Source: Girardinichthys multiradiatus (lineage: Eukaryota; Chordata; Actinopteri; Cyprinodontiformes; Goodeidae). From it: a stretch of DNA of 64,000 bases. A program made the translations under genes and the position numbers. Positions 33,751 through 48,361 of the stretch are shown piece by piece. Positions within the stretch are counted from its first letter, which is position 1. Each line of letters starts with the position of its first letter. The notes under the pieces were generated by a model that made no database searches, was not told the DNA's origin, and was given only the letters and a program-made list of their open reading frames with translations. The DNA lies in assembly GCF_021462225.1 (NCBI RefSeq), contig NC_061804.1, positions 3,945,001-4,009,000 of the forward strand, in the 5' to 3' direction.

Positions 33751-35680
33751 CTGACCACCAACATGCACAGTGCAAAGCTGAAATCTGAACCTGCATGATG
33801 AGCGAGGACAGACGCATGAAGCCCTCACATTCACTGCTTTTGTTTAATGAGCGCCTTCTATTGATATTACATGACAACACAGAGAAACACTGGAGTGAAA
33901 TGACAAATACTGGCACAAGCACTTGTATGTAGGTAAGCTATTCCATACAGTATTTTAGAATTATATACAGTGAAAGCCTGAACCTCTACAGATCCATAAT
34001 GCTGTCTCAAGACATTTTGAGAATCCTTGATGGTACTAACAAATATTGGTTAAATTACACAGAGATATCAGGTCTGATTATCGAGTCTAACTGCAAATTA
34101 TTTCATTCTAAAAACAGGATGTTTTGTCTGTAAAATATTTGGTGCCAGTGTCCAAAAGACCTATAACTGACCACCTTGCAAAAACTGTCAACTTTTATGG
34201 GGAATATATAACTTTACTGCAGATAAGTAAAGGAATGTTCATAACAAAAAACAAACTTCATCCTGTTTTAGTTTTCACTTCTTAAATAAATAAATAACCA
34301 CAAATATGGTTCAGCTTTTGCCTAAACTGTTGTAAAACATTTTTTTAAATCTTAGGTGATTATTATTAAATCGTAGGTGGCCTGAAATATTCAAATCAGC
34401 AGGATGGTCCTTCACTCGACTCTCTGCCTTTACTGTTTAAAGCCAGATGTTCATTTCATGCACCTACCTGATCCCATTTTCCTTGGATCGACCAAGCTGC
34501 AATATATGAATCTTAATGAAAAACACACCAATTTAGGATAAAACCTCCTATATTTTAAAGAAGACTAAACTGCCATGTTCTGTTTTTACCTAGAAAAAGA
34601 GAATATACGTTAACAGTTCATTAGGAACTTTAATTTTCACTATCATGTTTGTCAGTTCGCTTTTATTTCAGCACCTCTTGTTTAAAGCTCATCCACTGTC
34701 CTAAAAGAAGTGAATTCTGTTTTCCGGTTGATTTGAGCACTTCTAAAGTCCTTTTACAGGCAAGGAATGCATAGTTCACTATCAACATTTGATTTGTTGC
34801 CATCACCCGTTGCGATTTACAGACAATTTTACAAGTGCAACTTTCTTACACAATCTATAGAATTTACAGATAAGCCGCTGCTTGCAACCCCACTCTCTCT
34901 CTCAAGAGAGAATTTGAAGCCATGGCATTTATGTTGGACAGTGTGACAAGTATATTTTGCATTAAAATTGCAGACTAAAAGACCCATAACTTCTGACTTT
35001 CACATATAGCAGCAACACCCAAAAATGTCAAACTACGCAAACCTCTTCTGTAATCTATCTGTTGGGTCATATTTATTGTCTGAACTTGTATCTCTTTTAA
35101 ATTATGAAATTGTGAGGCTGTTTGAGAAGGCAGAAAACTCCAACACCATGCATGGTAACATATATTTAAAATGTACCAATGTTTAAAAGTCCTGTAACAA
35201 ACTGCTTGCATCCTAAGTAATCATTCAACATATATCATTGTAACACCCAGGAGGAAAATCTGTTGCTTGGCTACACAAAGCAAAAGGGAGTTTAATTTTC
35301 AAAAGGGTTTGTGTTGGCTTTTTCAGAAACTGCACGTCAAACTTCTTAATTTATACATGGTTTTGGTAGGCTGTAGTGTGTGAAAAGTTTGTATTTTAAA
35401 TGGTTTGTAAAAAAGATTCTGTTTAATGCTGAATAGGTTTTGATTTTTGGACATCTGGAGATGTACAGTACAGGTTCTGCCTGGTTTCTTTAGGCACTGG
35501 ATCTTTTAACACTAATTTTAGCATTTAAAGAAAATGGATATTAGAAAAAGTCTCTGTATATCATACATGCTTTAGCGCTGCAGGTTTTTGTTGCCAACCT
35601 CTGGACAAAACATAAGTTCATGTTAGCCAGTAAGAAAGCCCTAATTGATGCCAAGAGTTCTGTATTTAAGGTCATTGTTT
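33751..35680 (+). other. st6gal1 3' UTR and flank
   Basis: The 3' UTR starts at 33751. A canonical AATAAA at 34285-34290 is the first strong polyadenylation candidate, which would give a 3' UTR of about 0.55 kb, but its use cannot be decided here. The rest is AT-rich with no gene recognised. Confidence 0.5.
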
Positions 35681-35689
35681 TCCAATTTG

Positions 35690-36560
<871 letters not shown>

Positions 36561-37171
36561 GATGCTCATGTCCATGAGGAATGGATGAAAACTTTTAACT
36601 GAAACTGTAGCTGTGTAATAAGTGGGGCATTAGATGCCCGTATTGGCACATGTGCTTTAGTTTTTAAAACAGCAGCTATAAAAGGCTATGCTGACTATTT
36701 AAAAACGAGAAAACATTTTTAAATGACTCCTTGCCTCCACATAGTACATTTACAGCACAGAAACAATGGGGGAGATGTTAAACTGCCCAAACTTAAACTG
36801 GTCTGAACCTTAAGCTCAGAATGTTTCAAATTGTTCCCGTAGCATTATATTTCTACCTTTGTCTCTGTTGAGACATATCCCTAAGCATACTTTAGCAAAT
36901 CTGCCGTTCACACTTGACACTGTTAACACAAAATCAGATGCTATGGTCCAGATTTAAAGAAAGGTGGCCTGCACGTTGCTCAATGAATGAGCTGGAGTGA
37001 TTTTCGCAAGGGAAAAGCAGAACAATTCACGGATGTTTTTATTTGTTTGCAGCATATCTGCAATTAACTCCATTTGTAAAAATTCAGTATGTTAACCTAT
37101 GCATGGCTATTCTTTTTCGTAATAAAGAGCCACCCAGGGGTACTTTCACCTATTATGTATATGTACTCGTA

Positions 37172-38655
37172 CTTGTCATTTTCCGCTTTATCCGGGACCG
37201 GTTTGTGGGGGCAGCAGACTCAGCAGAGACGCCCAGATGTCCCTCTTCCCAGACACCTCCTCCAGCTCCTCTGGGGGGAGCCCAAGGCGTTCCCAGGCCA
37301 GCCGAGAGACATAGTCCCTCTCCAGTGTGTCCTGGGCCGTCCCTGGGCCTCCTCCCGGTGGGACGTGCCTGGAACACCTCCCGAGGAAGGCGTCCAGGAG
37401 GCATCCGGTATAGATGCCCGAGCCACCTCAACTGGCTCCTCTCAATGTGGAGGAGCAGCGGCTCTACTCAGAGCCCCTCCCCCTATCTATAAGGGAGTGC
37501 CCGGCAACCCTACGGAGGAAGCTCATTCAGCCGTGAACAAGGCCCCGAGATACTTGAACTCCTCCACTTGAGGCAGGAACTCCCCTCCAACCTGAAGAGG
37601 ACAAGCCAGCCTTTTCCGGCCATGGACTCCTCCAAGTCCATGGCCTCGGACTTGGAGGAGCTGATCTTCATCCCAGCTGCTTCACACACGGCTGTGACCC
37701 GCCACACCGCATGCTGTAGGTCTTGGCTAGAGGGGCCAGCAGAACGACGTCATCTACCAAAAGAAGAGACGGAATCCACTGGTCCCCAAACCAGACCCCC
37801 TCCGGCCCTTGGCTGCGCCTAGAAATCCTGTCCATAAAAGTTATGAACAGGACCAGTGACAAAGGGCAGCCCTGCCGGAGTCCAACATGCACCGGGAACA
37901 GGTCCGACTTAGTGCCGGCAATGCAGACCAAACTTCTGCTCCACTTGTACAGAGACCGGATGGCCCCTAATAAAGGGTCCCTGATTCCATACTCCTGGAG
38001 CACCCCCCACAGGGCATCACGAGGGACACAGTCGAATGCTTTCTCCAGGTCCACAAAACACACGTGGACCGGTTGGGCAAACTCCCATGAACCCTCGAGT
38101 ACCCTGTAGAGGGTATAGAGCTGGTCCAGTGTTCCACGGCCAGGACAAAAACCACACTGCTCCTCCGGAAGCCAAGGTTTGACTATCGGCCGGACTCTCC
38201 TCTCCAATACCCTGGCGTAGGCCTTACTGAGGAGTGTGATCCCCCTGTAGTTGGAGCACAGCCTCCGGTCACCCTTCTTATGAAGGGGGACCACCACCCC
38301 AGTCTGCCAGTCCAGAGGCACTGTCCCCGACCGCAACGCAATGTTGAAGAGGTGTGTCAACCATGACAACCCTACAACATCCAGAGACTTGAGGTATTCA
38401 GGGCAGATCTCATCCACCACCAAAGCCCTGACACCGCGGAGCTTTTTAACCACCTCAGTGACTTCAGCCTGGGTGATGAAAGAGTCTAACCCCTATTCCC
38501 CAGCCTCTGCTTCCACCTGGGAATGTGTGATGGCAGGATTGAGGAGATCCTCGAAGTACTCCTTCCACCGCCCGATAATGTTCCCAGTCGAGGTCAGCAG
38601 CCTCCCACTTCATGTAAACAGTGTTGGCGAAGCACTGCTTCCCCCTAGTGAGGCA
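37172..38655 (-). mobile_element. 5'-truncated non-LTR retrotransposon, second clade
   Basis: On the - strand the 5' part encodes FANTVYMKWEAADLDWEHYR and then an RT. The 3' end reads CCGGATAAAGCGGAAAATGAC, and a C-terminal RWLGHLYRMPPGRLP block precedes it. It is unrelated in sequence to the I/Nimb copies: the RT signature is GLRQGCPLS and there is no RNase H. Clade unresolved (L2- or RTE-related are both possible). About 100 codons between RT and C-terminus are missing. Confidence 0.85.
37668..38453 (-). pseudogene. Reverse transcriptase fragment of the second-clade LINE
   Basis: The open frame of 261 codons covers RT blocks with NYRGITLLS, FVDLEKAFDCVPR, GLRQGCPLS and LLVDDVVLLAP. The catalytic box is LVDD where related copies have FADD; the two aspartates remain. 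The frame decays after the box (KTYSMRCGG...), shifting into another frame that continues SKSEAM. It is 5'-truncated, with no endonuclease domain. Confidence 0.85.
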
Positions 38656-41600
38656 CATGTATATGCATGTTTGAAATGTGTAAAACCTTTCTCTGAAGTT
38701 GCCACGTTACAGGAGAAAGTAAAAACCCAACTGTGTAGCTGCATGACAGCTAACGCTCATTCTTTTCATTCACATATCTTCGTTGGCATGCAAACAGACG
38801 ACAAACTGTGGCGTTCCTTGGACTTTGAACACCATGTCTTCTGAACTGAATTATAAACCACACGGTGCAACCCTGAAGCTCAAACTGAAGGCAAGCACTC
38901 AATTGTTCTGAAAAACAAAGTAGCCATTTTTCTGTGTTACTGCCAATATAACCTACATATAAAAACGGTTTACACCTTTTATCTGATGCAGAGTAGCTTT
39001 ACACTCAAATGCAAATTACTTAATTTTCTACTGTTCTGTACTCTTTAAAACATTCCTCCCACTATGTTCAGCAGCATGTGATTGGTCAACCTTTGGAAGC
39101 ATCTCACATTGTGTACCATTGAAGATTTCCTTTGTTGCCTAATAGAAACAAGATGTCAGGTCAGCCGCCATATTGTGAATCAGAAGTTCATCTCAAAAAG
39201 CAATAAAAGTATAGCCGGAAATGGAATATTCCTTATAAAGATTGAACCATTTCACTCCATGTGAAGAAACCATGTGAAGAATAATTGGTGACTGACGAGA
39301 TTAATAATAGTAGTAGTAGTAGTAAGAAATCTCTGACTCAAGTCTAGCTGACTTATAGTTTAACATTTCTTTCCTATGTAATGTGAAACACCAGAGCCTT
39401 GTGCTGCTAATGCATAGCATTACAGAAGAGCGGACTTAAAACCCTTGGCTTAGAACTGTCTTGCAAAGCTTCTTGCATGCGTTTCAGCAGCAAACACTGC
39501 TCACACTGTGGTGGCAACATGAACATACGATCCACTCATGAGGCATCTCATTTTATTCTGACCGTGTAGCACAGTGGTTCCCAACGTTGCTTTTTAAGCT
39601 ACTTATGTTACAGTGGATAAAAATTAAAAGTTAGCAGTATTAATTGTTAATCACATTTATGTTGTACCTCTGCTTATGTGACTGACTACCGCTAGTAAAT
39701 TCATTTAAAAGTCTGGGACTCTTCCATAAAGTTCGGGAGTCACCACTGTAGCATGTGTAAGTTTAATAAATAAAATTTCCTAAATGTTTGGGCTATAAAT
39801 GGTTTCTCAAATGCAGAAGAACACATTGAGAAAATAGGTGTGCTTTTCAGTTATAAATTGGAAAAGATGGGGTTTTGCTAACTATAGTGAGGTATACAAG
39901 CTGATGACGTATTTTCCCTGAAATATTTATACCATCTACTTCTCACCTTTAGAAATGTGACTGTCTAATAAGATACAAACCGTTAAAAGTGCAAATTCTG
40001 CAACTACCACTAGTTTTAATACAAGAAGCAACTGGTTGGTAATAAACTTCCAACCAGTTGTTAAATATCAATTTAAGTCCAAATGGAACGCATTAATTGT
40101 AGCAAAGGCTGCCTCACCAGCAAGCTCCACTTAACCATGTAGCTGCCACTGCAGTTTGATTTTTAATGTGCTACATTTTTACAAAGAAATACTGATTTCT
40201 GCATCAGTATGAACTAAACAAATGAAATAAATATTATGTAGTTCTGTTTTTGATTAACCATGCTAGCAAATGTAAGCTAATGGAATGCTAGCTTATGCAT
40301 TTTTTTTTTTATTGCATATATTTTGTTCTTTACCAAACACTTGGATAATTTTCATTGTTTTTCAGATGATGACTAAAAACTTTTATTTCCTATGCAGTTG
40401 CAGTTTTGTAGTGAACCAGCATCTGTCAGAAGTTTTATTTAAACTAACCAAAGCACATTTCATTCTGCTCTGGCTGCATACTTTGGGGTTGAGGGTTGGT
40501 TGGACAGTTTAAATGTAATATTGAGTTATTAATTGTTTTTTCCTCTGTTTTCCTGGCCTTGCGAGCTAAATGCAAAATAAGCCTGATTTGTGTTTAGCAT
40601 TAAAAAACATTGGTCACAATCATTGTCTCACCTCCTTTTGCTGTTTCTATGCTGACAGATCTGTAAAAAAAAAAAAAAAAGTAGATCCCTGCAACAACAC
40701 CTGATTCTGTTCTGCATTTTCCTTATCTGTTGCAGATCAAACTCTGAAGTGTAAATATAGACTGCTTGGAATCAAACCCTGAGTCCAATTATTCATTTGT
40801 TCACTTTTACTGACTTATTAGCTTCTTAATCCTAAAGCAATGGATGTTTAACAGCTTTCTCTCTGCAAGGTTGAATATCAGTGAGCCATTTATCAACTGC
40901 TGATGGAACCATATTGACAAGGGGTTACTATGGAAACCCTCTGCTGCTTCAAGCCTTTCTGTGCAAACAAGAAGCCATATGCAAACCTTGTGCAGAAGTA
41001 GTGTTCAGTTCTTTGGGTCTCTGGGACATTTCTGATGGACTGTCGCACTGTGGGAACATAGGTTGTGGTGGGATAGATCAGTATTCCACATCTTTCTAGA
41101 AAGAAATGACGCTCGGTGGGACACGGGTATCATGACAATCAGTAATGGGTTTTACTGGTGTCCTCTGCAATGCTAATTTGCACTTCTGTGATGGTCCAGC
41201 AGACAGTTTAGAGCAACTTATGCTGTCTTCTAAACCACACATTTTTCAGGGACTTGGAAATGTTTTTTTATTATTATTATTGCACTGAGTATGTCAGTGA
41301 AAATAAAATATTTTAGAGCTTTTTAGATTTTTTTTTTTCCTTAGATTTTAAGAATATATGCCATTTCATTTTAATACAGATCAACTGCTAAACTACCTAA
41401 ACCTTTTACATCAACAATCTAAAATTTTGCAGTAAGAGGTTCCAGTCACTTGGAGGTGGCATCTCACCACACCATCTCAAAGGAAGATGAACAAGCTCTG
41501 ATAAAGGTCTGGTTTATCAGCTGTCAAACTGTTCTCAGGTTCAGATTTTGCACTTAAGGCCCATTTTAAAAGGTGAGTTTCCTCATTGTGATTTCATGAA

Positions 41601-42355
41601 AGTCAGAATAAAAATGTCAGTTATTAATTGAGGGGTTGAATGAATCCTGGTGGTCATATTGTGTAAATGCCTGGCATCTTGGGTGTACAGATGTTGGAGC
41701 AGCCAGATGTTGAAACCAATTGGTACATGAGGGCATCCACACATGCATCACAGGCCTAACAATAACACAACTCGACCACGAGGCCTCATGAAAATCGGCA
41801 CTATGACCCATATCAAACTGTCCAAGGCATCTATTAGGCGTTCCCTTTTCTGCTGACCTTTACATACTTATGCCACCAGAGGGCAGAGGTGGTCCCATCA
41901 CTGGTCCACATCAATACCAAATTGGACTGTTTCTGGGTGCTGAGGGGATTTTTTAAGCATGAAGTGAAGCCTGTGAACATTCTTTGGATGAATTGTGTTG
42001 CTAAATAAATGTTAAAGCCTGACTGAATGGGTTTGCTTTTAAACTCAGAAACACTCTGCATTCAGGTCTAAATATGGGTTTCAGTTTCATTCAGGTCTTT
42101 ACCACCACAAGAGAATTTTAAGTAAATGTACAGCTAAGCCCCTAAACATTTTTCAAAGCAAATAACAAATCTTAAAATTAGTCAGTTTCTTTAGCAATGG
42201 CCTTTTGTTGCTTACCCTCCTTGTTGAGGGTGTCGATGTCTGCTGGACACCAAGTAACAGTATTCCCCATTATTGTGCCAATCCATGCCATAACATTTCT
42301 GTATTTAAAACTTGTTTTTGGCTTTCATTAGCTGAAAGCTATAATCTGCTTCTCT
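38656..42355. other. Non-coding, mostly unassigned
   Basis: AT-rich. It holds a short trinucleotide run (AGT) near 39307-39324 and an A-run at 40665-40680. The open frame at 38341-38844 is an artefact of the antisense LINE. No gene, RNA gene or confident repeat family is recognised. Confidence 0.45.
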
Positions 42356-45300
42356 TACAGTGCTGTGAAACAGTATTTGCCCTCTTCCAGGTTTCTGTTT
42401 TTGCTTTTTGTCACACTTAAATGTCTCCAGATCATCAAACTAATTTTAATATTGGATCAAAATAATTGGACTAAATACAAAAAGTTTTCAAATGATGATT
42501 TTAAAAGTTATCTAAACTAACCTGAGCTCATTGTCACAAACCAACCCCAGGACTGATTATTACTTTATCTGCAGAAATAATAAATAACTCTCTATGGAGA
42601 ATAGAACCTCTCTAAAGGCTGAACGATTTCAAAAAGGAACACATCGTCTAAAAGAAACCAAAAACAGATAAAATCAGTGACATGTATCAGTTTGCAAAAG
42701 GGGTACAAAGTCATTTCTAAGACTTTGGGATGCCAGCGAACCAAAGGAAGAGCCATAATCTACAAATGTAGAAAACATGCAGCAGTGGTGAATCTTACCA
42801 GAAGAGGCCGGTCAACCAAAATTAGAGAGCTCATTGATGATTCAACTAGCTGGTCACCAAAAAACCCAGAACAACATCTAAAGCACTGCAGACCTCACTT
42901 GGTTTAGTTAAGATTAGAGTTCAAGATTCATCAACAGGAAAGAGAGACTGGGCATCAATGAGAAACTTCCAAGGCCAGAACCACTGCTAAACAAATAGAA
43001 CACAAAGGACCTATCTTGAATTTACCAAAAACATGTTGATGATCCAAAAGACTTTTAGGAGAAACATGTCATTCATACTCAGAAACTCTCCAACGTGGCT
43101 GAATTAAAATATTTCTGCAAATGAGAGAGGGACAAAATTCCTTAGTGGTGATATTAAACTCTCGTCGGTTATCACAAACTCTTGATGAAAGTTGTTGCAG
43201 CTAGTAGTGCGCAACTAGTCATTGGGTTTAGGGGGCAATTACTTTTTCACAGAGGGCCAAGTCAGTTTGGATAACTTTATTTCCTTAATGAATGAAATTA
43301 TCATTTGAAAACATCTTTTTGTATTTACTCCGGTTACCTTTATCCAATATTAAAATGAGTTTGATGATCTGTGTCACAAGTGTGAGAAAAAAGCAGAAAC
43401 AAAAAAATCTGTAAGGGGGTTTCGTTGTCCGCTGAGCTAACCCCTCCCTCCTACTTCCCTATGTCTAAAGGGATTGCTCAATCCAGCTCTCCATCTAACG
43501 GGTCCGGACTTCCCTAAACCTGAAAGATCTTACTAAGCAGGTTTACTGAAAGTTCTGTTTAAGCTGGTGTCGGGAAATGACTCACCTAGCCTCTAATAGC
43601 CTTCATACAAAAGTCTCGCCCTTCTTCAACTGTAGGTCTGGACGACTGAGTAGCCTATCGCAGTCATCCACACCTTCAACAGTCACTTTTGTTCACAGCT
43701 GCTCATTCCCTAATTTTACAACTGGCTCTTGGTATATGGGCTAGGTTAATTTTAGTGGCTCGGCACGAGCCCCAATGGCGCTGTTTTAACAAACTTGGCT
43801 AAGGCAACTTATGAAAACCTCCTAAAATATCTTAGAACCAGGCAACAAGACTTTTTACCACCAATGAAAAACCAACAATACGGTGACTCAAATAAATGAA
43901 TGTCAATGATTTAATAAAAATTTTATATGCTTTCTTTAATTAGTAACGCTTTTGCAGGGGTCAGTAACAGCTTAAATTCGGCAACACAAAATAATTTCAA
44001 TAATAGAAATGAATCAATCAACTCAACCTGTCTTTCCCTGATGCTGAAACTAGTGGGTTTGGAGAGGCTTTGAAGACGGAGGCTCATCCATCCACCTGAT
44101 GGAGATGTTTCTTCTGGTAACAACGAGAGGTTTCTTGAAGGAAATACGACTTAATCTTCAGTTTTCTTCTTTTAAGTGGCAGGCACTGATGCTCCAGGCT
44201 TTGAGGGTTAAACAGGATCTTTGTTGTCATATGTCTCTGAAGACAGTAGTTTCCAGAGGCTGAAGAGTTGAAGGAAACCCGGAGACATAAATTAGGTTGA
44301 TTCAGGACTTCCAGAAGCCTGAAACTTAGAGCAATCAGCTGTTCACCGATCAAGTTCACTTCTGTTGTCTGGATAAAAAGGCTTTAGATGAAATCAGATT
44401 CTTAATCTTGAGGCACAGTCCTTCAGGACACATGGGTTGATCCTCTTTTTAATGCAGTCGATCAGCTGGGCTGTGTCTCTGTTCCTTTTCCATCCAAGCT
44501 TATTTTCTTTCTTTCTTTAACTTGTTCGCTGGTCTTCTGCGAGGAAACAACCCCGTTTCTGCTCTCAGCATTGTTTTTATAGCGCTTGATGTCTTCACCG
44601 GTGAGGCCCTTATTAGGCTTCTTAGTTATTGCGCAACCTTTCAGCTCAGCTTCTTGATTATTGCTAAATACTTTAGTCATGGTCATCGTGACCTACTGAT
44701 TCTGCTTCTCAGCCTTGGAGATGCCAATAATAGCCACGCTGGTCTGTAGTCGCATCCTCCCGTCGCTGTCAGCATGCAGCTGGTTCTCATCACTCCTAGT
44801 CATCCTCCAGTTCTTTCCCTAATCTGCTCAGTTTTAAACTTTACACAGTATTACACATTTCATTCATCAGCTTTCAGCATTTACTTTAAAACACCATTGC
44901 AAAATCATCACTTCATTCTTTTTATTCATGCTTTACAAATGATTAATGTTATATTTCTTTCATATATAGCTGATTGAGAATTTCAAACCTTAATGTTTTT
45001 CCTCTAATTCTCAGTTCTTAATCACATTTCAATCATACATCTTTTAACTTGTTAATCAAAGACTACTAATTTTATTCAATACATGTGAAAGAATATAAAA
45101 TCATCATACATCATTTCTTTGGATATACTTGTTTATATTTTTGCAAAAGATAAGACAGATAACATGTGCCAGATAATATGTGGCTCCACACAGGCCTCTC
45201 CAGTCTCTCAGCTCCAGAATATGAGAACATGCTTGTTTCACTCCTCAATGCTTCTACTGTGTGTTTTAATAATTATTGCATGGATTACATATAAGGATAT

Positions 45301-45410
45301 TTATTGTAACTTTTATGGAGTTAACTGTGAGCAGTTACTAAATGTTGCATGGATTACATGGAAAGATCTCACCTTATTTTGACAGGGGCAAACACCTTGT
45401 TTACACTGTA
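42356..45410 (+). mobile_element. Internally deleted Tc1-like transposon, host of a nested element
   Basis: The left terminus CAGTGCTGTGAAACAG starts at 42358 after TA. The right terminus (rev. comp. CAGTGTAAACAAGG) ends at 45408 before TA, giving the TA duplication of Tc1/mariner elements. The left terminal region and the right one (about 43255-43419) are long imperfect inverted repeats sharing CAGATCATCAAACT. The remaining transposase is 42677-42907 (GYKVISKTLG, the N-terminal helix-turn-helix) plus a C-terminal trace near 43095; the catalytic centre is deleted. The right end is split by the 43420-45384 element. Confidence 0.8.
43420..45384 (-). repeat. Unclassified 1.97-kb dispersed element, copy 2, with GGGG duplication
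   Basis: Inverted copy of 2647-4280. Because it interrupts a Tc1-like terminus, its limits are defined: GGGG at 43416-43419 and again at 45385-45388, with the Tc1 sequence resuming as GGGGCAAAC. In its own orientation it runs TGTCAAAATAAGG ... GGACAACGAAA. It contains about 330 bases (roughly 44350-44680) absent from copy 1. No coding domain is recognised. A solo LTR or a non-autonomous transposon are both possible; a 4-bp duplication fits LTR integration, but the non-CA end does not. Confidence 0.75.
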
Positions 45411-45593
45411 TATTTAATTTTTTAAGATGTACCTGTGTGTCGTATCTGCTGAGGAGGGAGATGCTGAGATAGAACAAAGACAATCAAGGAGATTAGTGGC
45501 ACTGACTTATGACGCATGAACAGAGATAGAAATCCAGAAAAGAAACAGAAACCAAACATTAAATCAGTCAGGCAAGAACAAGAACATTACCAA

Positions 45594-45983
45594 TGTTAGG
45601 GTTTTAAAACTTTTGTATTGTTTATCACTCATGTCTGCTCTAAGTGCTTTTCCCTCCTTACATGTTACAGGAAGGGAGATGGTCACAAGAATGAGTTATG
45701 CTTTTATTCTTTTATTAGCAGCATCTGGGGGCTATTCACCAGGTCCCCACTTCCTCTGTTTGTTTATAATCAAGACAAATGAACCCTAACCTTTCTGACC
45801 CCACACACACACACACACACACACACCCTGAATGTTGTTTGAACTGTGTGTGACCAAGCATGTATAAATAAAGAGGGAGGAGTGTTAATACTTCGTAGTT
45901 TGTATTGCACAGCTACCCTTGCCGCAAGTAAAACTGACTCTGTGTCGTTCCTTACCTCTGAGTTGATTAAATAATACCTAACA
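45594..45983 (+). repeat. ERV 5' LTR
   Basis: TGTTAGGG ... CTAACA. It contains a CA repeat (45802-45826) and a TATAAATAAAG motif at about 45861 that could serve as TATA box and polyadenylation signal region. It matches 52308-52693. Confidence 0.92.
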
Positions 45984-45989
45984 TTAATT

Positions 45990-46006
45990 TGGTCCTTCGA
46001 GCCGGA
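45990..46006 (+). promoter_or_regulatory. ERV primer-binding site, tRNA-Tyr
   Basis: TGGTCCTTCGAGCCGGA lies six bases after the LTR. It is complementary to the 3' end of vertebrate tRNA-Tyr as I recall it (...CCGGCTCGAAGGA plus CCA), giving 17 matching bases. Confidence 0.8.
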
Positions 46007-46833
46007 GATTATAAGAACTAAACTGATCTTATTTTTCTTTGCAGTGACTGGCGGATCTCTGGGAACAGCCTGACGTCGAGTTAAGCGCTGCCGCACAGCT
46101 GCATCTAGGCCTGGTGGCTGAAAGTCCCGGTGTGTGACGTTCGCATCTGGCCGGTGGGTTATTGTCTTGCTCGATGCCAGGTTGCTCTGGGGGGTCCGAC
46201 AGAGTCACCTAGAAGTCAACTCCGAGGTGAGATAGTTTTAAAATACAGTACATGAGAGAAGAGTAAGCGCTATATAAATAAAAGAAGAAAAGTACTTTAA
46301 AGTCGTTCGGTAGTGTGTCGCCGGTAAGGACACTGCATTGGAAAGGTTTTATTTCGCCGCAAAAAAATAGTGATAAATTTAGGTAGTTATCTCGCCGTAA
46401 GGAGATTTAAAACGACTAGGCGCCGTAAAGTGAACTGGATAATTTGGTTGGTAACATTCCGCCGGAAGGGAATGAAATTAAGTGTTAAATAATAAAGATA
46501 GCTCATCAACTAAACTAGGTCGACCATACATATTACTGAAGGGACATAAATTTGTTCAAATACTAACTGTGTGAGTGTTGTTTTGTGTGTTTGGAGGACA
46601 GAGCATTTTAATAGAATCTTAGTAGGATTCTGCTGGTCTTGTGTTTTCTTTTGCCCAGAATAGAAAGACGTATTGGTGATTTTTGGAGATAAAGGTCGGG
46701 TTTAATCCCAGAAAATTAACACCGCTGCGGATTAGTCGCAGTAGAAGGGCGTGTTAATGTCCTCTCCTTGAATCTCATGCCAGTGAACTTCTAACTGGGA
46801 CATTTATAGTATTGTGAACTAAAATTAAACATA

Positions 46834-48361
46834 ATGGGGAAGAAACAAACTAAACTAATTAACTTAGAAGGGGATGTAAAGTTTATGGAGAATTATGTAA
46901 AAGGAGCAGGTATGATCTGTCATAGATGAAATAAAAAACATGGTTTCTTGGGTAAACTAAATATTAACGATATCTTAAAATTACAAGGGGATTTAAAATT
47001 AGAAATAATGAAAACCAAGAAACCAACTAAAAAGGAAAAGAGAAAGGTCGAGTATAAGTTCTCAGACAAATGGCTGGAACAAAGTAAATTACGAAACATG
47101 CAGAGGCGAGATAAGAAGGAGAAGCGGAAGGAGAAGCTGACAGCTGCAGTCTTGGTGCGCCCACATGAGGAAACAGTGGTCGCATCCAGACAGCGAGGTG
47201 TTCGGCCCCCTGCCGTGCAGGAAGCAGGACAGGAGGCTGGAGCACAACAAATTGGAGGAGAGATAGAAGGAGCTGTAGCAGTTCCTAAAACTCCTATAAG
47301 TAAGCAAGAAAAATTAAGCAATCCTTTTAAAACAGAAGAACAGAACTCTTCTAGTGAACCCTGGTCTCCTAATTCCTGGGGGGGCACAGGAGTACGAACT
47401 AGGAGTAAATATAAGAAAACTACTCCAAGCATATACCCAGGCGAAGCCTTAATGGCTCACGAACAGAAATTTCATCCATCTGAAATAAATTTAGAGGGAG
47501 ACACATTTCCTCTAGTTGAAGTAGCAAATCCAAATGTAGGTGACCCTAATCACCGACAGCCGCCAACTATTCTAGTATATAGACCATGGACACAGGAAGA
47601 CAGAACTGCTGCTTTCAAAGGTATCCCATCGATACAAGAAGGCGTAGAGGAGTTCCTAGCAGCTATTACAGAACTCAGAGGAAGCTTTCATCTTAATGGC
47701 AGAGAGATGCTCCAGTGTTTTACCCAGCTGTTTGGTCATCGCTGGTGCAGAGTAGCAGGAGGTTTCACTGGATGCGATGATAATGGTGACATATTGGCAC
47801 ATAATTCACTAGATTTAAGGGACGCCTTACGCTTACTCTTTGAAAGTTTTCGAAGAGTTTATATACAGACAGCAGATTATGGTAAAATCTCACAATGCAA
47901 ACAGAAGGATGAAGAAGACCCACAAGATTTCTTGGATAGGATGAGACGTGTTTTTAGAGCAAACTCTGCTATACCATATGATGAAGCAGAGGCAGGAGCC
48001 TATCAGCAACAGTTGATGAGAGCCTTTTTGCAAGGCCTTAAAATTGAACTCAGACGGTATATAGACAAACACTGGGTTCATCAAAATACAGGAACTGTTA
48101 CCCAAGCCTTAGAATACGCGGAGCACGCTATTCCACGCTAGAGGTCACAGAGGAGGAGGAGGAGGGCCACGGCACAATTACACACAGAGCAATGCGTGTC
48201 TGAGGTGTGGAAAAATAGGGCATTATGCTAGAGAAAGTAGGACAATTTTACAAAACCCTGGCGCAAGAGATGAAAACTGCTGGATCTGCAATGAGCCAGG
48301 ACATTTTGCGAGAGAATGTAATGAAAAGCGGGTGTATAACCCCAATTCTACCCAGAATTGA
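46834..48361 (+). pseudogene. ERV gag, broken
   Basis: The ATG at 46834 gives an MGKK start, with Gly2 available for myristoylation. A TGA at 46927-46929 interrupts it; the same frame continues 46948-48141 with a Lys-rich region, a Pro-rich matrix/linker region and a capsid-like part ending near AEHAIPR. A frameshift near 48137 moves to the frame that holds an Arg/Gly-rich box and two zinc-knuckle sequences: CLRCGKIGHYARES, whose last Cys is Ser, and an intact CWICNEPGHFAREC. That frame ends in TGA at 48359-48361. Confidence 0.85.

Noticed and set aside
38341..38844. 167-codon open frame on the + strand
   Set aside because: It is antisense to the second-clade LINE, whose RT reading on the - strand explains the sequence.
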